Positions 24,918-34,697 of a stretch of DNA of 64,000 nucleotides are shown one piece after another. A program made the translations under genes and the position numbers. The stretch's first letter is position 1. The number at the start of each line of letters is the position of its first letter. The DNA lies in contig JBPOFK010000003.1 in assembly GCA_051252095.1 (NCBI GenBank), forward strand, positions 1 through 64,000, in the 5' to 3' direction. The notes under the pieces are model-generated. The model saw only the letters and a program-made list of their open reading frames with translations, was not told where the DNA came from and ran no database searches. This DNA is from GCA-2401735 sp051252095 (GTDB lineage: Bacteria > Pseudomonadota > Gammaproteobacteria > Burkholderiales > Methylophilaceae).

Positions 24918-24936
24918 GCTCATGATTATCATTAGA
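24918..24936 (-). promoter_or_regulatory. Fur-box-like site about 100 bases upstream of pqqA
   Basis: On the reverse strand the core AATGATAATCAT matches the centre of the 19-bp Fur consensus, and about 15 of 19 positions agree. It lies between the end of the fusion gene (24938) and pqqA, a place that fits a pqqA promoter region. No convincing -35/-10 pair was found beside it. Confidence 0.35.
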
Positions 24937-24937
24937 T

Positions 24938-27175
24938 TCAGCGTACGCTTTTGATGCGTTGCATGAGTCGCTTGATCCCTTTTCTACCTATTGTGCGCTT
25001 TATTTTAACTTTCAAGTCATAGCGTAAAAAATGCAATTGCGTGAATACATTAAATTTTTTGCCACTTAAGCCAAGGTAAATTTGCATAAAGCGTTTACGA
25101 CCAGCAGGATGCAACTTATGGCATGCACGTGTTAAGTCAGCAATTCTTAGTTTTAGTGATAGCGAGTGGTTAAAGCGATGTAGTCGTGCTGTATCAATAA
25201 GGGAAAACTCTAGCACCTGATTGCTCTGTATACTAATGAGAATATTCCCACCTGAGTAGTCTCTAAAATAGATGCCACGACTGTGCATATGGTGTGTAAA
25301 TGTCGCGAATTGTTGATAGACCTCTTCGCTAGATAGTTCTTTATATATTGTTTTACCTTGGGCAAATGCTGAGAAAACTTCACCAATACTGCAGTCAGCA
25401 TTCACGTGCTCACAGAAATAAAAATTTTGCTTTAAGGTGCTGTCACCAACTTTCTCGAAATAAGCAACTGGTTGAGCAGTGTTTACGCCTCGTCTTAATA
25501 ATTCCATTGCACCATTCCAACTGCGTTTTGCTTTGCTGGGTTTAAAGCGATCTAAAAACGCTTTATGCGGATACATTTTGAATGGCTGTTTTACAGTTAG
25601 CATCGCGCTTGTATCACGTGGATCGGTTATGGCCCAAATGACATTGCGAGCATGCCGCAATGATTGACTTTTCTGAGGGGCTTCCAGCAGGTTTGGGTTG
25701 AGTGCTTGTTTGAGCATGTCCGCTTCGGTTTTATCTCTTGCTAGTATGAGTCCAGCCCAACCATTAATATTGTATGTGTAATATTGCAAGCCTTCGATAT
25801 GCGCGTGAATAGCTAAATCTTTAGCTAATTTTGGTTGCGGATTGGTTTCAATATTGAAATTTATATCCCAGCTGAGAAATATTGGTTTCTCACAAATAAG
25901 CTCAGTATTCTTAGTAAGTACTTCCCCATCTCGATCTAATATATTGGCGTTACTTAATGTGTTTTTACTGTAAATGTCTGCAAGAAAAGACACTTTGCCG
26001 TTAATTGTCCATGCAATTTGTATGTTTAAGGTTGCTGTCGCAAAGTGATGTATTTCTAATCCATGCGCTGTAGCAATTGCAGATTGATAGCGCGCACCAG
26101 CTAGAAATTTATTAATCGTTTGCAGGGCATAAAAGCTAGGATAGCGTTCATATTGGTTTAAAAAGCCATCGGCGGATTGATAGTGCGCTATGCGTTCCAA
26201 ACTGGGATATTCAGCATCGGTCAAGCTATCGTTAATAAGGCCTTCGCGGTTACATATCAATGCGCCCCAATTGGCTTGTGTCAGTGCGCCAGATGCAGCT
26301 AATAGTGTGAAGTAGCGCGTCAGGTAATCAGCTTGCTTTTGGATACCATTTTCAATTAGTCGATTAATGCGATAAATCGCCCAAAACGCAGCTGAAGATG
26401 TAGTACGTTCTACGCCAAAATCCATGCCAATTTTTTTCAATATTCTTGCTTTTTTAATGGTGTTGTATTTGAGTAGTTTCGACCATTTGTACTTCAATAT
26501 TTTATGATCAAATCGTTCTGGTTCACTCACTCTTTCTACAAATAAATTATTGGTATGAATATCTGGTAGTTGATTTCTTTCTTGCAATACCTTGAGCATA
26601 CTAATGTTATACATTAGCTCAAAATCTTGAACATTGGGGCCGAGCAAAACTAAATTGCGTGATTTAATCTCTTCATATGCAATTTGCCAGACCATTAAAA
26701 AACGATTAAATGAAAAACCAGACCATCGTTTGCGGTTAATGGTATTGCCAATTTCAATTTGATTAACGCGTGTCCCATAGCGGTCGAGTACCGTTGATAA
26801 AAAGCTTCGCCAACGTTGCTGTTCATCAGTATCAAGGATATTTTTGACTGCATCAAATGGTAGGATTAAATGTAACGTGATATTTAAATTATCGCCGATA
26901 AGTTTCTTTAAAAATCGCTCATTAAAACGATCAAGATCACTGTAGCTAAAGTCTAAGCGGACATTGTTAATGCCCAGTGTTTCCAACTGAGCTAAGATGA
27001 AGTGGTCCACTTCTGGATCTTCATTAGATGCTACACATACGCCAAGAAAGTCGTTTGGTATTACATGGTGCTCCGAGGGTAGGTGCCCATTTTTAATGCG
27101 TAGTCCACCTTTAATAAGATATGCAAGCGTATCTCGCAGCATTTGCTTGATTGGTCTAATGTTTGTGTTATGCAT
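24938..27175 (-). CDS. Glycosidase-like barrel fused to a Kdo/WaaP-type kinase
   Basis: Protein of 745 residues without a signal peptide. The front half (about 40-350) reads like a clan-A TIM-barrel glycosidase: FLGVCVASNEDPE, LGINNVRLDFSYSDLDRFN, NQIEIGNTINRKRWSGFS and LLGPNVQDF. The usual catalytic Glu pair is not obvious: NEP is replaced by GNT. After a middle beta-rich region, the C-terminal part (about 555-730) resembles lipopolysaccharide kinases: WNGAMELLRRGVNTAQPVAYFEK, FTHHMHSRGIYFRDYSGGNI (catalytic loop; the HxD is RD here) and FSLIDTARL (metal Asp). It probably acts on a surface glycan; the substrate is unknown. Confidence 0.68.
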   Translation of the reverse strand: MHNTNIRPIKQMLRDTLAYLIKGGLRIKNGHLPSEHHVIPNDFLGVCVASNEDPEVDHFILAQLETLGINNVRLDFSYSDLDRFNERFLKKLIGDNLNITLHLILPFDAVKNILDTDEQQRWRSFLSTVLDRYGTRVNQIEIGNTINRKRWSGFSFNRFLMVWQIAYEEIKSRNLVLLGPNVQDFELMYNISMLKVLQERNQLPDIHTNNLFVERVSEPERFDHKILKYKWSKLLKYNTIKKARILKKIGMDFGVERTTSSAAFWAIYRINRLIENGIQKQADYLTRYFTLLAASGALTQANWGALICNREGLINDSLTDAEYPSLERIAHYQSADGFLNQYERYPSFYALQTINKFLAGARYQSAIATAHGLEIHHFATATLNIQIAWTINGKVSFLADIYSKNTLSNANILDRDGEVLTKNTELICEKPIFLSWDINFNIETNPQPKLAKDLAIHAHIEGLQYYTYNINGWAGLILARDKTEADMLKQALNPNLLEAPQKSQSLRHARNVIWAITDPRDTSAMLTVKQPFKMYPHKAFLDRFKPSKAKRSWNGAMELLRRGVNTAQPVAYFEKVGDSTLKQNFYFCEHVNADCSIGEVFSAFAQGKTIYKELSSEEVYQQFATFTHHMHSRGIYFRDYSGGNILISIQSNQVLEFSLIDTARLHRFNHSLSLKLRIADLTRACHKLHPAGRKRFMQIYLGLSGKKFNVFTQLHFLRYDLKVKIKRTIGRKGIKRLMQRIKSVR

Positions 27176-27237
27176 TAAAGATGTAATCTTTGGTTACTGT
27201 TGAATTCTACGTTGCTAATTGCTTAACATTATAAATG

Positions 27238-28569
27238 TTATTGATTGCTAATGGCTTTAATCCAGTTAAAGAAGCTACTTAAATATGCTGGCTGTCGTAT
27301 CGATAAGTAAGCAATCACTATAGTGCTAATGATTGCTGTAGCTAGAAATAGCTCGGGTATAGAATAGCCTAGTTTAAAAATCCATAATGAAAAAATAGCA
27401 GAGATGACCATGAACAAAGCGTTCATGATGTTATTGCCTGCAATGACTCTAGACTGATGGCTTTTTTCAGCATGACTTTGAATGTAGGCATACAGCGGCA
27501 CTATATAGAAGCCACCAAAAATGCCAATTAATAAAATATCCGCTAATAAATGATAGTGAGAAGCGATTAATAAGAAGTCAGTATAGGACCGTGTAATTGT
27601 TGATCCAACCAAAGCTACACTGATATGAGTGCTAGTTAGATATAAATCTGTGCAAAATAAGATCAAGCCAATGCCACCCAATAATACAAGGCCAAGCTCA
27701 ACTTTATGCTTAGATAATTTTTCACATGATAAAGAGCCAATGCCAATGCCAAGGGAAAACACAGATAGCATTAGAATGAATACACTTTCATCGCCATGCA
27801 GTGTGCTTCTAGCAAAGTTTGGAAATTGTGCTAACAAGGTAGCTCCAACAAACCAAAACCAAGAAATCCCTACAATCGCGAGCCACAATGACTGGTGTTG
27901 CCAAATAAACTTTAGATTGTTAACTGTTTCTGTCATGGGGTTCCAGTTAATAGTCAGTTGCGGCGCACCTGCTGGCGAGTTTGGAATGTCTAAACTGGAC
28001 CAATACCCTGCCGCCGCTAGCGTGATGACACAAATGCTGGTCATTATCTCGCTTGTGTGTTGGGTTGCGAGCCAAGCACCCAAAATTTGACCAATTAAAA
28101 TGGCAACAAAAGTGCCCATTTCCAACATGCCATTACCACCAATTAGCTCATCTTCTTTAAGATGTTGTGGCAAATAGGCGTACTTGACTGGACCAAAAAT
28201 GGCAGATTGTATGCCCATTAAAAACAAGGCTAAGCCTAATAAAATAATGTTATTGAGCAAGAAGCCAATGCTGGCAAATAACATGATGAATATTTCAAAT
28301 AACTTAATGTTTTTGACGAGATTAGACTTTTCGAGTTTATCTGCAATTTGCCCAGCCGTAGCAGAAAATAAAAAAAACGGCAGAATAAAGACACCCGGTA
28401 GTATGGTGACCAATGTTGAACTGTCTGCACTCGTCAGTTGGCTGGTGCGGAATGCGACTAAAGTGATGAGTGCAGTTTTAAATACATTATCATTAAATGC
28501 ACCAAGAAATTGTGTCATGAATAATGGTCGAAAACGACGTTGCTTCAATAGCTCAAATTGGTTACTCAT
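27238..28569 (-). CDS. LplT-like MFS transporter (lysophospholipid flippase family)
   Basis: Permease of 443 residues with about 12 hydrophobic segments. It opens with the LplT-group motif MTQFLGAFNDNVFKTALITL and has FGPVKYAYLPQHLKEDELIGGNGMLEMGTF near 125-155, also typical. LplT moves lysophospholipids inward for re-acylation by Aas. An Aas-type gene lies in the same operon (34694..36829), separated by four genes. It is the last gene of the seven-gene operon that starts at 37151, 14 bases after the alpha/beta hydrolase. Confidence 0.85.
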   Translation of the reverse strand: MSNQFELLKQRRFRPLFMTQFLGAFNDNVFKTALITLVAFRTSQLTSADSSTLVTILPGVFILPFFLFSATAGQIADKLEKSNLVKNIKLFEIFIMLFASIGFLLNNIILLGLALFLMGIQSAIFGPVKYAYLPQHLKEDELIGGNGMLEMGTFVAILIGQILGAWLATQHTSEIMTSICVITLAAAGYWSSLDIPNSPAGAPQLTINWNPMTETVNNLKFIWQHQSLWLAIVGISWFWFVGATLLAQFPNFARSTLHGDESVFILMLSVFSLGIGIGSLSCEKLSKHKVELGLVLLGGIGLILFCTDLYLTSTHISVALVGSTITRSYTDFLLIASHYHLLADILLIGIFGGFYIVPLYAYIQSHAEKSHQSRVIAGNNIMNALFMVISAIFSLWIFKLGYSIPELFLATAIISTIVIAYLSIRQPAYLSSFFNWIKAISNQ

Positions 28570-28583
28570 ATATTTTACCTATG

Positions 28584-29396
28584 CTATGGCAAAAGCCGCT
28601 GTAGCCACTGATTTCTATACTCAAAAAGATCACTACTGGCGTGACTGGCATTTTCTACCCATTCAACTTTTACTTTACCTTTTGCATTTTTTACTAGCAT
28701 GCGTGCACGTTCTGGTAGGATTAGTTTATCTTTCAGGCCATGAATCATGTAAATTGGCTCGTGTATTTCTTTTACCCATTGTTCGGTTTCTAATGGGTAT
28801 TTGATGAGCTGTTTAACAGGTAAATATTGTGAAAAACGATCAAACGCCACATTGGTCATTGCATCGTAAGCAGCGACTAAAAAAACAGGGTTTTGAGCAT
28901 GTTTTGATGCTACTGATAAAGCAAGGCCAGTCCCTAGCGAGTAGCCAAAAAAATAAATGGTTTTTGGATTTTCCTTTTTTGCAAGCCACTGATAAGCAGC
29001 TTCCGCATCTGATAACAACATATCCTGACTAAACCAACAGTCAGTCGAACGACCATAACCTGGATAATCCCATGCCATCAAGTTATAGCCAAGTTTGTGG
29101 ATTGAATGCACATAATCATCAACGCTGGATAGCGTCTCACCATTACCATGAAACATCATGAGCGTGCCCTTAGCTGCAGGATGGCGCCAAATGGCGACAT
29201 GTAGATCACCGCAACTACCACTAATCAATGCTTGCTCACTATTCTTTCCTTCTGGTTGCCAGTCTTTTGCAACGTAAGCTGTGACATGTTTAGGAAACAA
29301 AAACCTTTTTTGCATAAAATACAGTGTGCTGCATATTAGTAGATAAGCAATGATGCCATAGCCTAGTATTCTTTTTAGATGTTCAATGATAGACAT
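28584..29396 (-). CDS. Membrane-anchored alpha/beta hydrolase
   Basis: Protein of 270 residues with an N-terminal anchor (about 10-28) and a complete alpha/beta-hydrolase triad: Ser153 in GYSLG, Asp223 in GLKDK and His252 in NASHAS. The oxyanion motif MFHGNGET is near 81-88. It resembles the BEM46/YfhR-like serine hydrolases. In this operon, beside acyltransferase and lysophospholipid transporter genes, an esterase or lipase role is likely (inference). It starts 11 bases after the DUF3999 gene. Confidence 0.87.
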   Translation of the reverse strand: MSIIEHLKRILGYGIIAYLLICSTLYFMQKRFLFPKHVTAYVAKDWQPEGKNSEQALISGSCGDLHVAIWRHPAAKGTLMMFHGNGETLSSVDDYVHSIHKLGYNLMAWDYPGYGRSTDCWFSQDMLLSDAEAAYQWLAKKENPKTIYFFGYSLGTGLALSVASKHAQNPVFLVAAYDAMTNVAFDRFSQYLPVKQLIKYPLETEQWVKEIHEPIYMIHGLKDKLILPERARMLVKNAKGKVKVEWVENASHASSDLFEYRNQWLQRLLP

Positions 29397-29407
29397 GGTG
29401 TTATTGA

Positions 29408-30742
29408 TTACTCTTTTGTTGTTGTCTTAATCAGTGAATAGGCCATACCACTTAGTACAATTACACCAAGAACCAGCCCAGCCCATAGCCACAGGCGTTT
29501 ATGGTCTTTTGTTGTTTCCCATGCGTTAAAGTGTTGATTGTTTGACACCATTTTCAAGGGGGCGGACGGAAGATCAATTAACTGTTGATTGCCATAGGGT
29601 TTCAATAGATTATTGATATTCATTGTGCTCGTAGACACTCTTTTTTCACCTACCTGTAAACTATATGGGCCCAATCCACGCGCGTTCCAGATCAATGTCT
29701 CTGCTAGCCAGCCCAAGCTTAACTCAGGATTTTTATTGCCAATGCCGCCATTCTTGTTTGAAAAGCTTAACCTCCAATAACGTGCTGTGGTGCTAGGAAT
29801 TTGAATAGGCTTGTTAAAATAGTTTTTGCTTTCTTTGACTAGATTATACAGCGAAGCGCTTTTAATACTTCTCCATGGCACATCTTTGTTATTGCGAATC
29901 AAAACAGTCACACTGGTAATGGTATTTTGCTGAGGTAGCTGGATATCTAAATAGCGGACAGGAAAGCGACCAGGTGATTCAAAATCAATATGTATTAGAT
30001 TGTCCGTTTGCGTCCTTTGTAGAAAAGGAATGGCTTGCCAATCAATAGGCAGAGAAGTTTCTTCAAACTCATCGAAATGAAGGTTTGCTGATTTGAGCAT
30101 GAATGGCTCAACAGTATTTTGCGGTCTAATTTGTAGAAACTGAGCGTTAATTGGTTGGTTAAAGTGAACACTATTTTTTAGTATCGTTTCATTATTCGCG
30201 GTGACTTTAAGCAGCGTAGCCTCGCCTGCATACTGCCAATCTTTTAGGTTGTCGCTTGTGAATATGTCTAATGTGAGTAGCTTTCCTAATTGACCCTCCC
30301 AGTCTATCGTTAGTTTTTTAAAAGGCTGGTGTTGTTTGCCCAGATCGAATAAATAGTATGTTTTTACCTTTCCCTCGTTTACTTGTGATGTAACTTGAAT
30401 GCTGGTGTTATTGCTATTGTTATTCAGTTGAATCGCAGTAATATCCGTATTGTTTGCCACTTCCTCTTGCATCGGAAATATCACCATGGGTTTATTTTTT
30501 TCTGTGACAACTGTTTGTGGATATATTCTATGATAGGGAATTAATGCATATGGCACTGCTTCACCTTCAGCATTGGTCATTGTTAAATCTTGTAAATGAT
30601 CACTAGAACTATATTGATAGACCTCTTTCGGCAATGCTGTTCGATAAATTGGTTCATTATGCGAGGTTTCTAATTCAAAAGTGGCTGCCAGCAAAGGTGT
30701 CGTAATGATTAAAGCCAGTAAAATAAGCAAGCTTGATTTCAT
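29408..30742 (-). CDS. DUF3999 exported protein
   Basis: Protein of 444 residues. Signal peptide (about 1-19) is followed by beta-rich DUF3999 sequence (LETSHNEPIYRTALPKEVYQ, FDLGKQHQPFKKLTIDW, FLQRTQTDNLIHIDF, ARYWRLSFS). A C-terminal membrane anchor (about 421-440: LWAGLVLGVIVLSGMAYSLI) closes the protein, so most of it faces the periplasm. It overlaps the DUF2339 gene by four bases (ATGA). The two families are regularly paired and so probably act together. Confidence 0.88.
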   Translation of the reverse strand: MKSSLLILLALIITTPLLAATFELETSHNEPIYRTALPKEVYQYSSSDHLQDLTMTNAEGEAVPYALIPYHRIYPQTVVTEKNKPMVIFPMQEEVANNTDITAIQLNNNSNNTSIQVTSQVNEGKVKTYYLFDLGKQHQPFKKLTIDWEGQLGKLLTLDIFTSDNLKDWQYAGEATLLKVTANNETILKNSVHFNQPINAQFLQIRPQNTVEPFMLKSANLHFDEFEETSLPIDWQAIPFLQRTQTDNLIHIDFESPGRFPVRYLDIQLPQQNTITSVTVLIRNNKDVPWRSIKSASLYNLVKESKNYFNKPIQIPSTTARYWRLSFSNKNGGIGNKNPELSLGWLAETLIWNARGLGPYSLQVGEKRVSTSTMNINNLLKPYGNQQLIDLPSAPLKMVSNNQHFNAWETTKDHKRLWLWAGLVLGVIVLSGMAYSLIKTTTKE

Positions 30743-33450
30743 AATGCTTCCTTTTCACTATTTGTCTCAGCAAGTTTAGCAGGTGGCAATGGCGCAAAAT
30801 AGCCCATGACCAATAACATGACACCAGCGCCGATAAAGGATGCAATACGCTCAACTGTGCCAGTCTGAGATAAGTCTAACAAGAAGATTTTTGCAACGAC
30901 CAGTGCCATCAACGCTGCCCCTACAATCCACAGTATGCGCAATGACTTTCTATGTGCCAACAGCATTAGAATGAATGCGGTAATCGCCCACATAAACGTA
31001 AATGCCATTTGTACGAGTGGATAGTCAAAGATGGCATACCATTTAAATGGCGTATCAAACCAGTGATGCAGTGTGCGCAGTAGTACCCCATTTAGTAAAC
31101 CGAATCCCATCAGACCTGCAATCACTGGTGTTAGTTTTGCCATATGGTGAAAGTGTTTGGTGATATGGCGATGCCAAATGGTAAACAATAGTAGCGCACC
31201 TACTAATGCCATATCGAGTGGGTTTAGTAAGGGAATATAGCGCAAAGGTGCAGCATTGCCATCTGAGCTGAGTGACATATAGATAAACCAAACTAATACG
31301 AATAGCATGAGTGGCGCACAAGCGAACCAGCCCCATGTACGTGCTTTATCTAATGCATCTTCCTCTAATATTTCAACATCTCTGAATTGCCAATAACTCA
31401 TCGCGCCTATAAATAGCATCGGCACAATAGCCCAGCCTATGTCGCTCCAAAGACCAGCACTGCCAGCAAAATGCTGAAGTTGATAATGCCATTCAAGCCC
31501 CAGAATGATGCTGGCAATCCAAACAAGAGGCGCGCGTAAGAAGGCACCTATAGGAATCAGTTCTCTATAGAGTAAGCCAACATAGACAGTAAACGCAATT
31601 AACCAGGCCAGGGCGCCATAAGATGCAAATGGGTGTGCTTCATTGAGCTCATAAAATGTTGCTAAGCCCATTACTGGTAACAACAATACACTTAATGTTG
31701 CCAGCTTAGGCCATTGGATGCGTTTTGCTATAACAGGAAGCAATAAGCTGGTGATTGCAATATAGACTAATGCTGCATGCATTTCTGCGCGGCCCGATAT
31801 AAAGTAATCTATAGCAGTTAGGCCGGCGCCGACCCACCATAACCAGCCCCAGATGGCTAGGGCATTGCTTATCCATTTTAAGGTATTGTGACGGTAATGA
31901 TTTAATAACGCGCCACATGCCCAAGCAGCAACGGCAATAAATGCAACACCTAAATACATATTCTGCTGATCAGTCGCATGATGTCCAGTTAAGCCCCAGC
32001 CATATGTAAAGGCAATTGCACCTAATAGCTGTAGCGATAAACCAGAAACGGTTGGGAATAGGCGCTTTTGTTTCAGCCCTACCCATATCAAGCCGACACC
32101 TTCCACTGCCCATGCTGCGGATGTCCAGCGACCATCCAACGCTAAAGGCAGTGTTAATGTGGCAAATCCAATACCCAATGCTAAAAAGCACTCTCCTAAA
32201 AACTGCAGTGTGTCTCGTTTTCGTGTAAGCACCCACCATGCAAGTGCCAGATAGAAAATGGCTAATGCCAATGCGCTATAGGCCAACCCAAACTGAGAGT
32301 CCCGTAATAGGGCATATTGCAAGCTAAAAGCTACAATTGGTGTACCAAAGACGAGTGTGGCATCAACATAATCACTCGCTTTTGTCGCTTGCCTATGCGC
32401 ATATAGAACGGCCACAAGCGTGAACAATAAAAAGTGAATGATTAGGAATGGCTCTGTTGAAGCGAAAAATTCTGGTTGATAGTTTTTTGCACCCCACAAT
32501 GTGCCAATGATAAAGGTAAACACAAACCCTAATACATTCAGTGGTCGCCAGCTTTTATGATAAGCAATGAATACGATTGCGAGGTTGAGTACTAAATAAT
32601 AACTGAATAATCCGACATGGCTACCGCTACCACTTGATGTAAAGATAGGTGCTAAAAAGCCGCCAGTAAAACCTAAAATAACCAATGGCATTGCGGATTG
32701 CAAAACAGCAATGGCAGCAGATAAAAATGCAATGATGATGAGAAGGATAAATGCAGCACTTGGTGGCATAAGCTGATAAAGTTTCATCGCAGCAAACACG
32801 GTAAGATAGAGAACACCGACACCCCCTCCTTGTAATGCCCAAGCATATTCTTTCCGCTTGTTTCTTAATCTCCAACCAAGCACAAGTAGGCCAACACCAA
32901 AAAGCGCTATACCTGCCATGCGAAACTCAATTGGTACGTTTGAATTTTCTGCAACGTATTTAATTAAAAAACTAATGCCGATGAATAATAAAATAATGCC
33001 AGAGCGAACGAGTGTATTGCCGCCGAATAACCAATCTCTCGCATAATTAAATGCTTTATCTAAGATATTTGGCGTTGAAGGTTGAATATCCTGAGAGGCA
33101 TAAGCGATGGATGGCTCATCTTCATACATCGTTACTGCTAGACGGTCTGTTGGTGTTTCTTCTTCAATAGCTTCTGGTAGGCTTTCATTTGGAACTTGAG
33201 CGACTACCGCGTCAGCAGAAACAGCCGTACTCGCCGCCGTTTTGACTTCACTTGGAATGGTTGTATGCACTTTTTCAGGCGCAGTCTGATCATTTTCGAG
33301 CAATGCTAGTCGAGCATTGATTCTATCAACTTCGTTTTCTAATGTTTTTAATCTGGCTTCTTTGTCACCTTTGTTGAATAGGCCAATAAAGCCAGCCAAA
33401 CTGCCTATAATGACGGCACAACCTAATACTACTGCAATCAAGATTTCCAT
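30739..33450 (-). CDS. DUF2339 polytopic membrane protein
   Basis: Very hydrophobic protein of 903 residues. A single N-terminal helix (about 3-25) and coiled segment (KEARLKTLENEVDRINARL) are followed by an acidic linker (about 55-125). More than 20 membrane helices follow, starting with NTLVRSGIILLFIGISFLIKYVAEN (the DUF2339 hallmark is NxxxRxGxxxLFxGxxFLLKY). Function is unknown. Its start is 26 bases after the amidohydrolase gene, and its end is coupled to DUF3999. Confidence 0.88.
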   Translation of the reverse strand: MEILIAVVLGCAVIIGSLAGFIGLFNKGDKEARLKTLENEVDRINARLALLENDQTAPEKVHTTIPSEVKTAASTAVSADAVVAQVPNESLPEAIEEETPTDRLAVTMYEDEPSIAYASQDIQPSTPNILDKAFNYARDWLFGGNTLVRSGIILLFIGISFLIKYVAENSNVPIEFRMAGIALFGVGLLVLGWRLRNKRKEYAWALQGGGVGVLYLTVFAAMKLYQLMPPSAAFILLIIIAFLSAAIAVLQSAMPLVILGFTGGFLAPIFTSSGSGSHVGLFSYYLVLNLAIVFIAYHKSWRPLNVLGFVFTFIIGTLWGAKNYQPEFFASTEPFLIIHFLLFTLVAVLYAHRQATKASDYVDATLVFGTPIVAFSLQYALLRDSQFGLAYSALALAIFYLALAWWVLTRKRDTLQFLGECFLALGIGFATLTLPLALDGRWTSAAWAVEGVGLIWVGLKQKRLFPTVSGLSLQLLGAIAFTYGWGLTGHHATDQQNMYLGVAFIAVAAWACGALLNHYRHNTLKWISNALAIWGWLWWVGAGLTAIDYFISGRAEMHAALVYIAITSLLLPVIAKRIQWPKLATLSVLLLPVMGLATFYELNEAHPFASYGALAWLIAFTVYVGLLYRELIPIGAFLRAPLVWIASIILGLEWHYQLQHFAGSAGLWSDIGWAIVPMLFIGAMSYWQFRDVEILEEDALDKARTWGWFACAPLMLFVLVWFIYMSLSSDGNAAPLRYIPLLNPLDMALVGALLLFTIWHRHITKHFHHMAKLTPVIAGLMGFGLLNGVLLRTLHHWFDTPFKWYAIFDYPLVQMAFTFMWAITAFILMLLAHRKSLRILWIVGAALMALVVAKIFLLDLSQTGTVERIASFIGAGVMLLVMGYFAPLPPAKLAETNSEKEAL

Positions 33451-33476
33451 TGATTATTCCTTATCCTATTATTATT

Positions 33477-34697
33477 TTATGTTGCATTATCGAAAAGTTG
33501 GCGTGTAGCAAAAATCCTTTTATCAAATCGTATACCATTGAATTCGATGAGTCTTTTCACGGCAAAATCAAACATGAGTGGATGGTATTGTTTAAGTTCT
33601 TGTAATAAAGGTAAGTATTCACTTGCAAGCAGCCCCATTTGATTCAGCTGCCGTGTATTAATGAGTGGCATGATTGCAGGGAGAGGGTAGTCAGACCCAT
33701 TGATTAATCGAGCATGCCAATCCGTTCGCTCTAAAATTGGCTTAATCGCCCATGCGTGGTTCATGAGTGTAATGGCAGAAATCTCACCATAGACCAATGA
33801 TTTGTAATCTGGAGTGTCCATCAATCTTGTGAATAAGTCGATACTTTTAACCTGCTTTTTACCGTGATCTAAATCCTCATCTTTACCGTCACTGGCGCAG
33901 TGCGCCATGATGACACGAACACCCTGATCTAACGCACGCCTTAATCTGAGCGGATTACCATGATTTTGATTGCCACCCTGCACTGCGCTTTCACGTCCTG
34001 TATGTGCAATGATAGGCATATTTAGTTCAGCCGCCTTTTTATAAAAAGCATCACATTTAGGCGATGCTGGATCAATACCCATGCCAGGTGGTAACCATTT
34101 GATGGCCCTTGCACCTTCTTCTTTTGCTTGGATTAAGGCATCAACTGCATCTGCTCGGTATGGGTGAATAGAGGCGACCCACTCGAAATATTGTGAGTGT
34201 TCACTCGCTAGTTTCTTTGCATACGCATTAGGGATATAAAAAATGGTTTTTTCTTGATTAGGTTGACCATTTTCATTATGAAACCAATCGAAAGCAAACA
34301 GTAATGACTTACAACCTTGAGGCATGGTCGCAGATAGATCAATTAAGCGCTGTGCCGAGCTGACATCAATATCAGTATCATTTGCACAAGCGCCATTTTC
34401 ATAAAAGAGCTTTTGTACCTTTAAAATAGGATGGGACCAGCTATCCATGTTGGGGTTAAACCATATGCCGCTATCGCTATCTCCTGTACCGACAACATGG
34501 ACATGACTATCCCAATATTGGGCAGGGTCTATTTCCGCCCAAATTTGTTTCATCAACGGATGGTCGCTTAAATGTGCAGGAATGCTTGAAATACACGGAT
34601 TCCGAATGCCTGCATCAGGCCATATTTTATAAGCAGAAAATGACATGCCAGCTAAACCAAGGGCACCTAAACTGTATATAAATTGACGTCGCTTCAT
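33477..34697 (-). CDS. Tat-type exported amidohydrolase (TIM-barrel metal hydrolase)
   Basis: Protein of 406 residues. The front KRRQFIYSLGALGLAGMSF has a twin arginine and short hydrophobic stretch, like a Tat signal. The body is an amidohydrolase-2 type barrel: DSHVHVVG (His66, His68), the segment MPIIAHTGRESA, MAHCASDGKDEDLDHG and a late GSDYPLPA with the last metal ligand Asp. Substrate is unknown. It overlaps the aas-like gene by four bases (ATGA), so the two are translationally linked. Confidence 0.82.
   Translation of the reverse strand: MKRRQFIYSLGALGLAGMSFSAYKIWPDAGIRNPCISSIPAHLSDHPLMKQIWAEIDPAQYWDSHVHVVGTGDSDSGIWFNPNMDSWSHPILKVQKLFYENGACANDTDIDVSSAQRLIDLSATMPQGCKSLLFAFDWFHNENGQPNQEKTIFYIPNAYAKKLASEHSQYFEWVASIHPYRADAVDALIQAKEEGARAIKWLPPGMGIDPASPKCDAFYKKAAELNMPIIAHTGRESAVQGGNQNHGNPLRLRRALDQGVRVIMAHCASDGKDEDLDHGKKQVKSIDLFTRLMDTPDYKSLVYGEISAITLMNHAWAIKPILERTDWHARLINGSDYPLPAIMPLINTRQLNQMGLLASEYLPLLQELKQYHPLMFDFAVKRLIEFNGIRFDKRIFATRQLFDNAT

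Noticed and set aside
28184..28804. Long open frame of about 200 codons on the plus strand
   Set aside because: It lies antisense across the LplT-like transporter and the hydrolase gene, both with clear family motifs. The openness reflects their codon bias.
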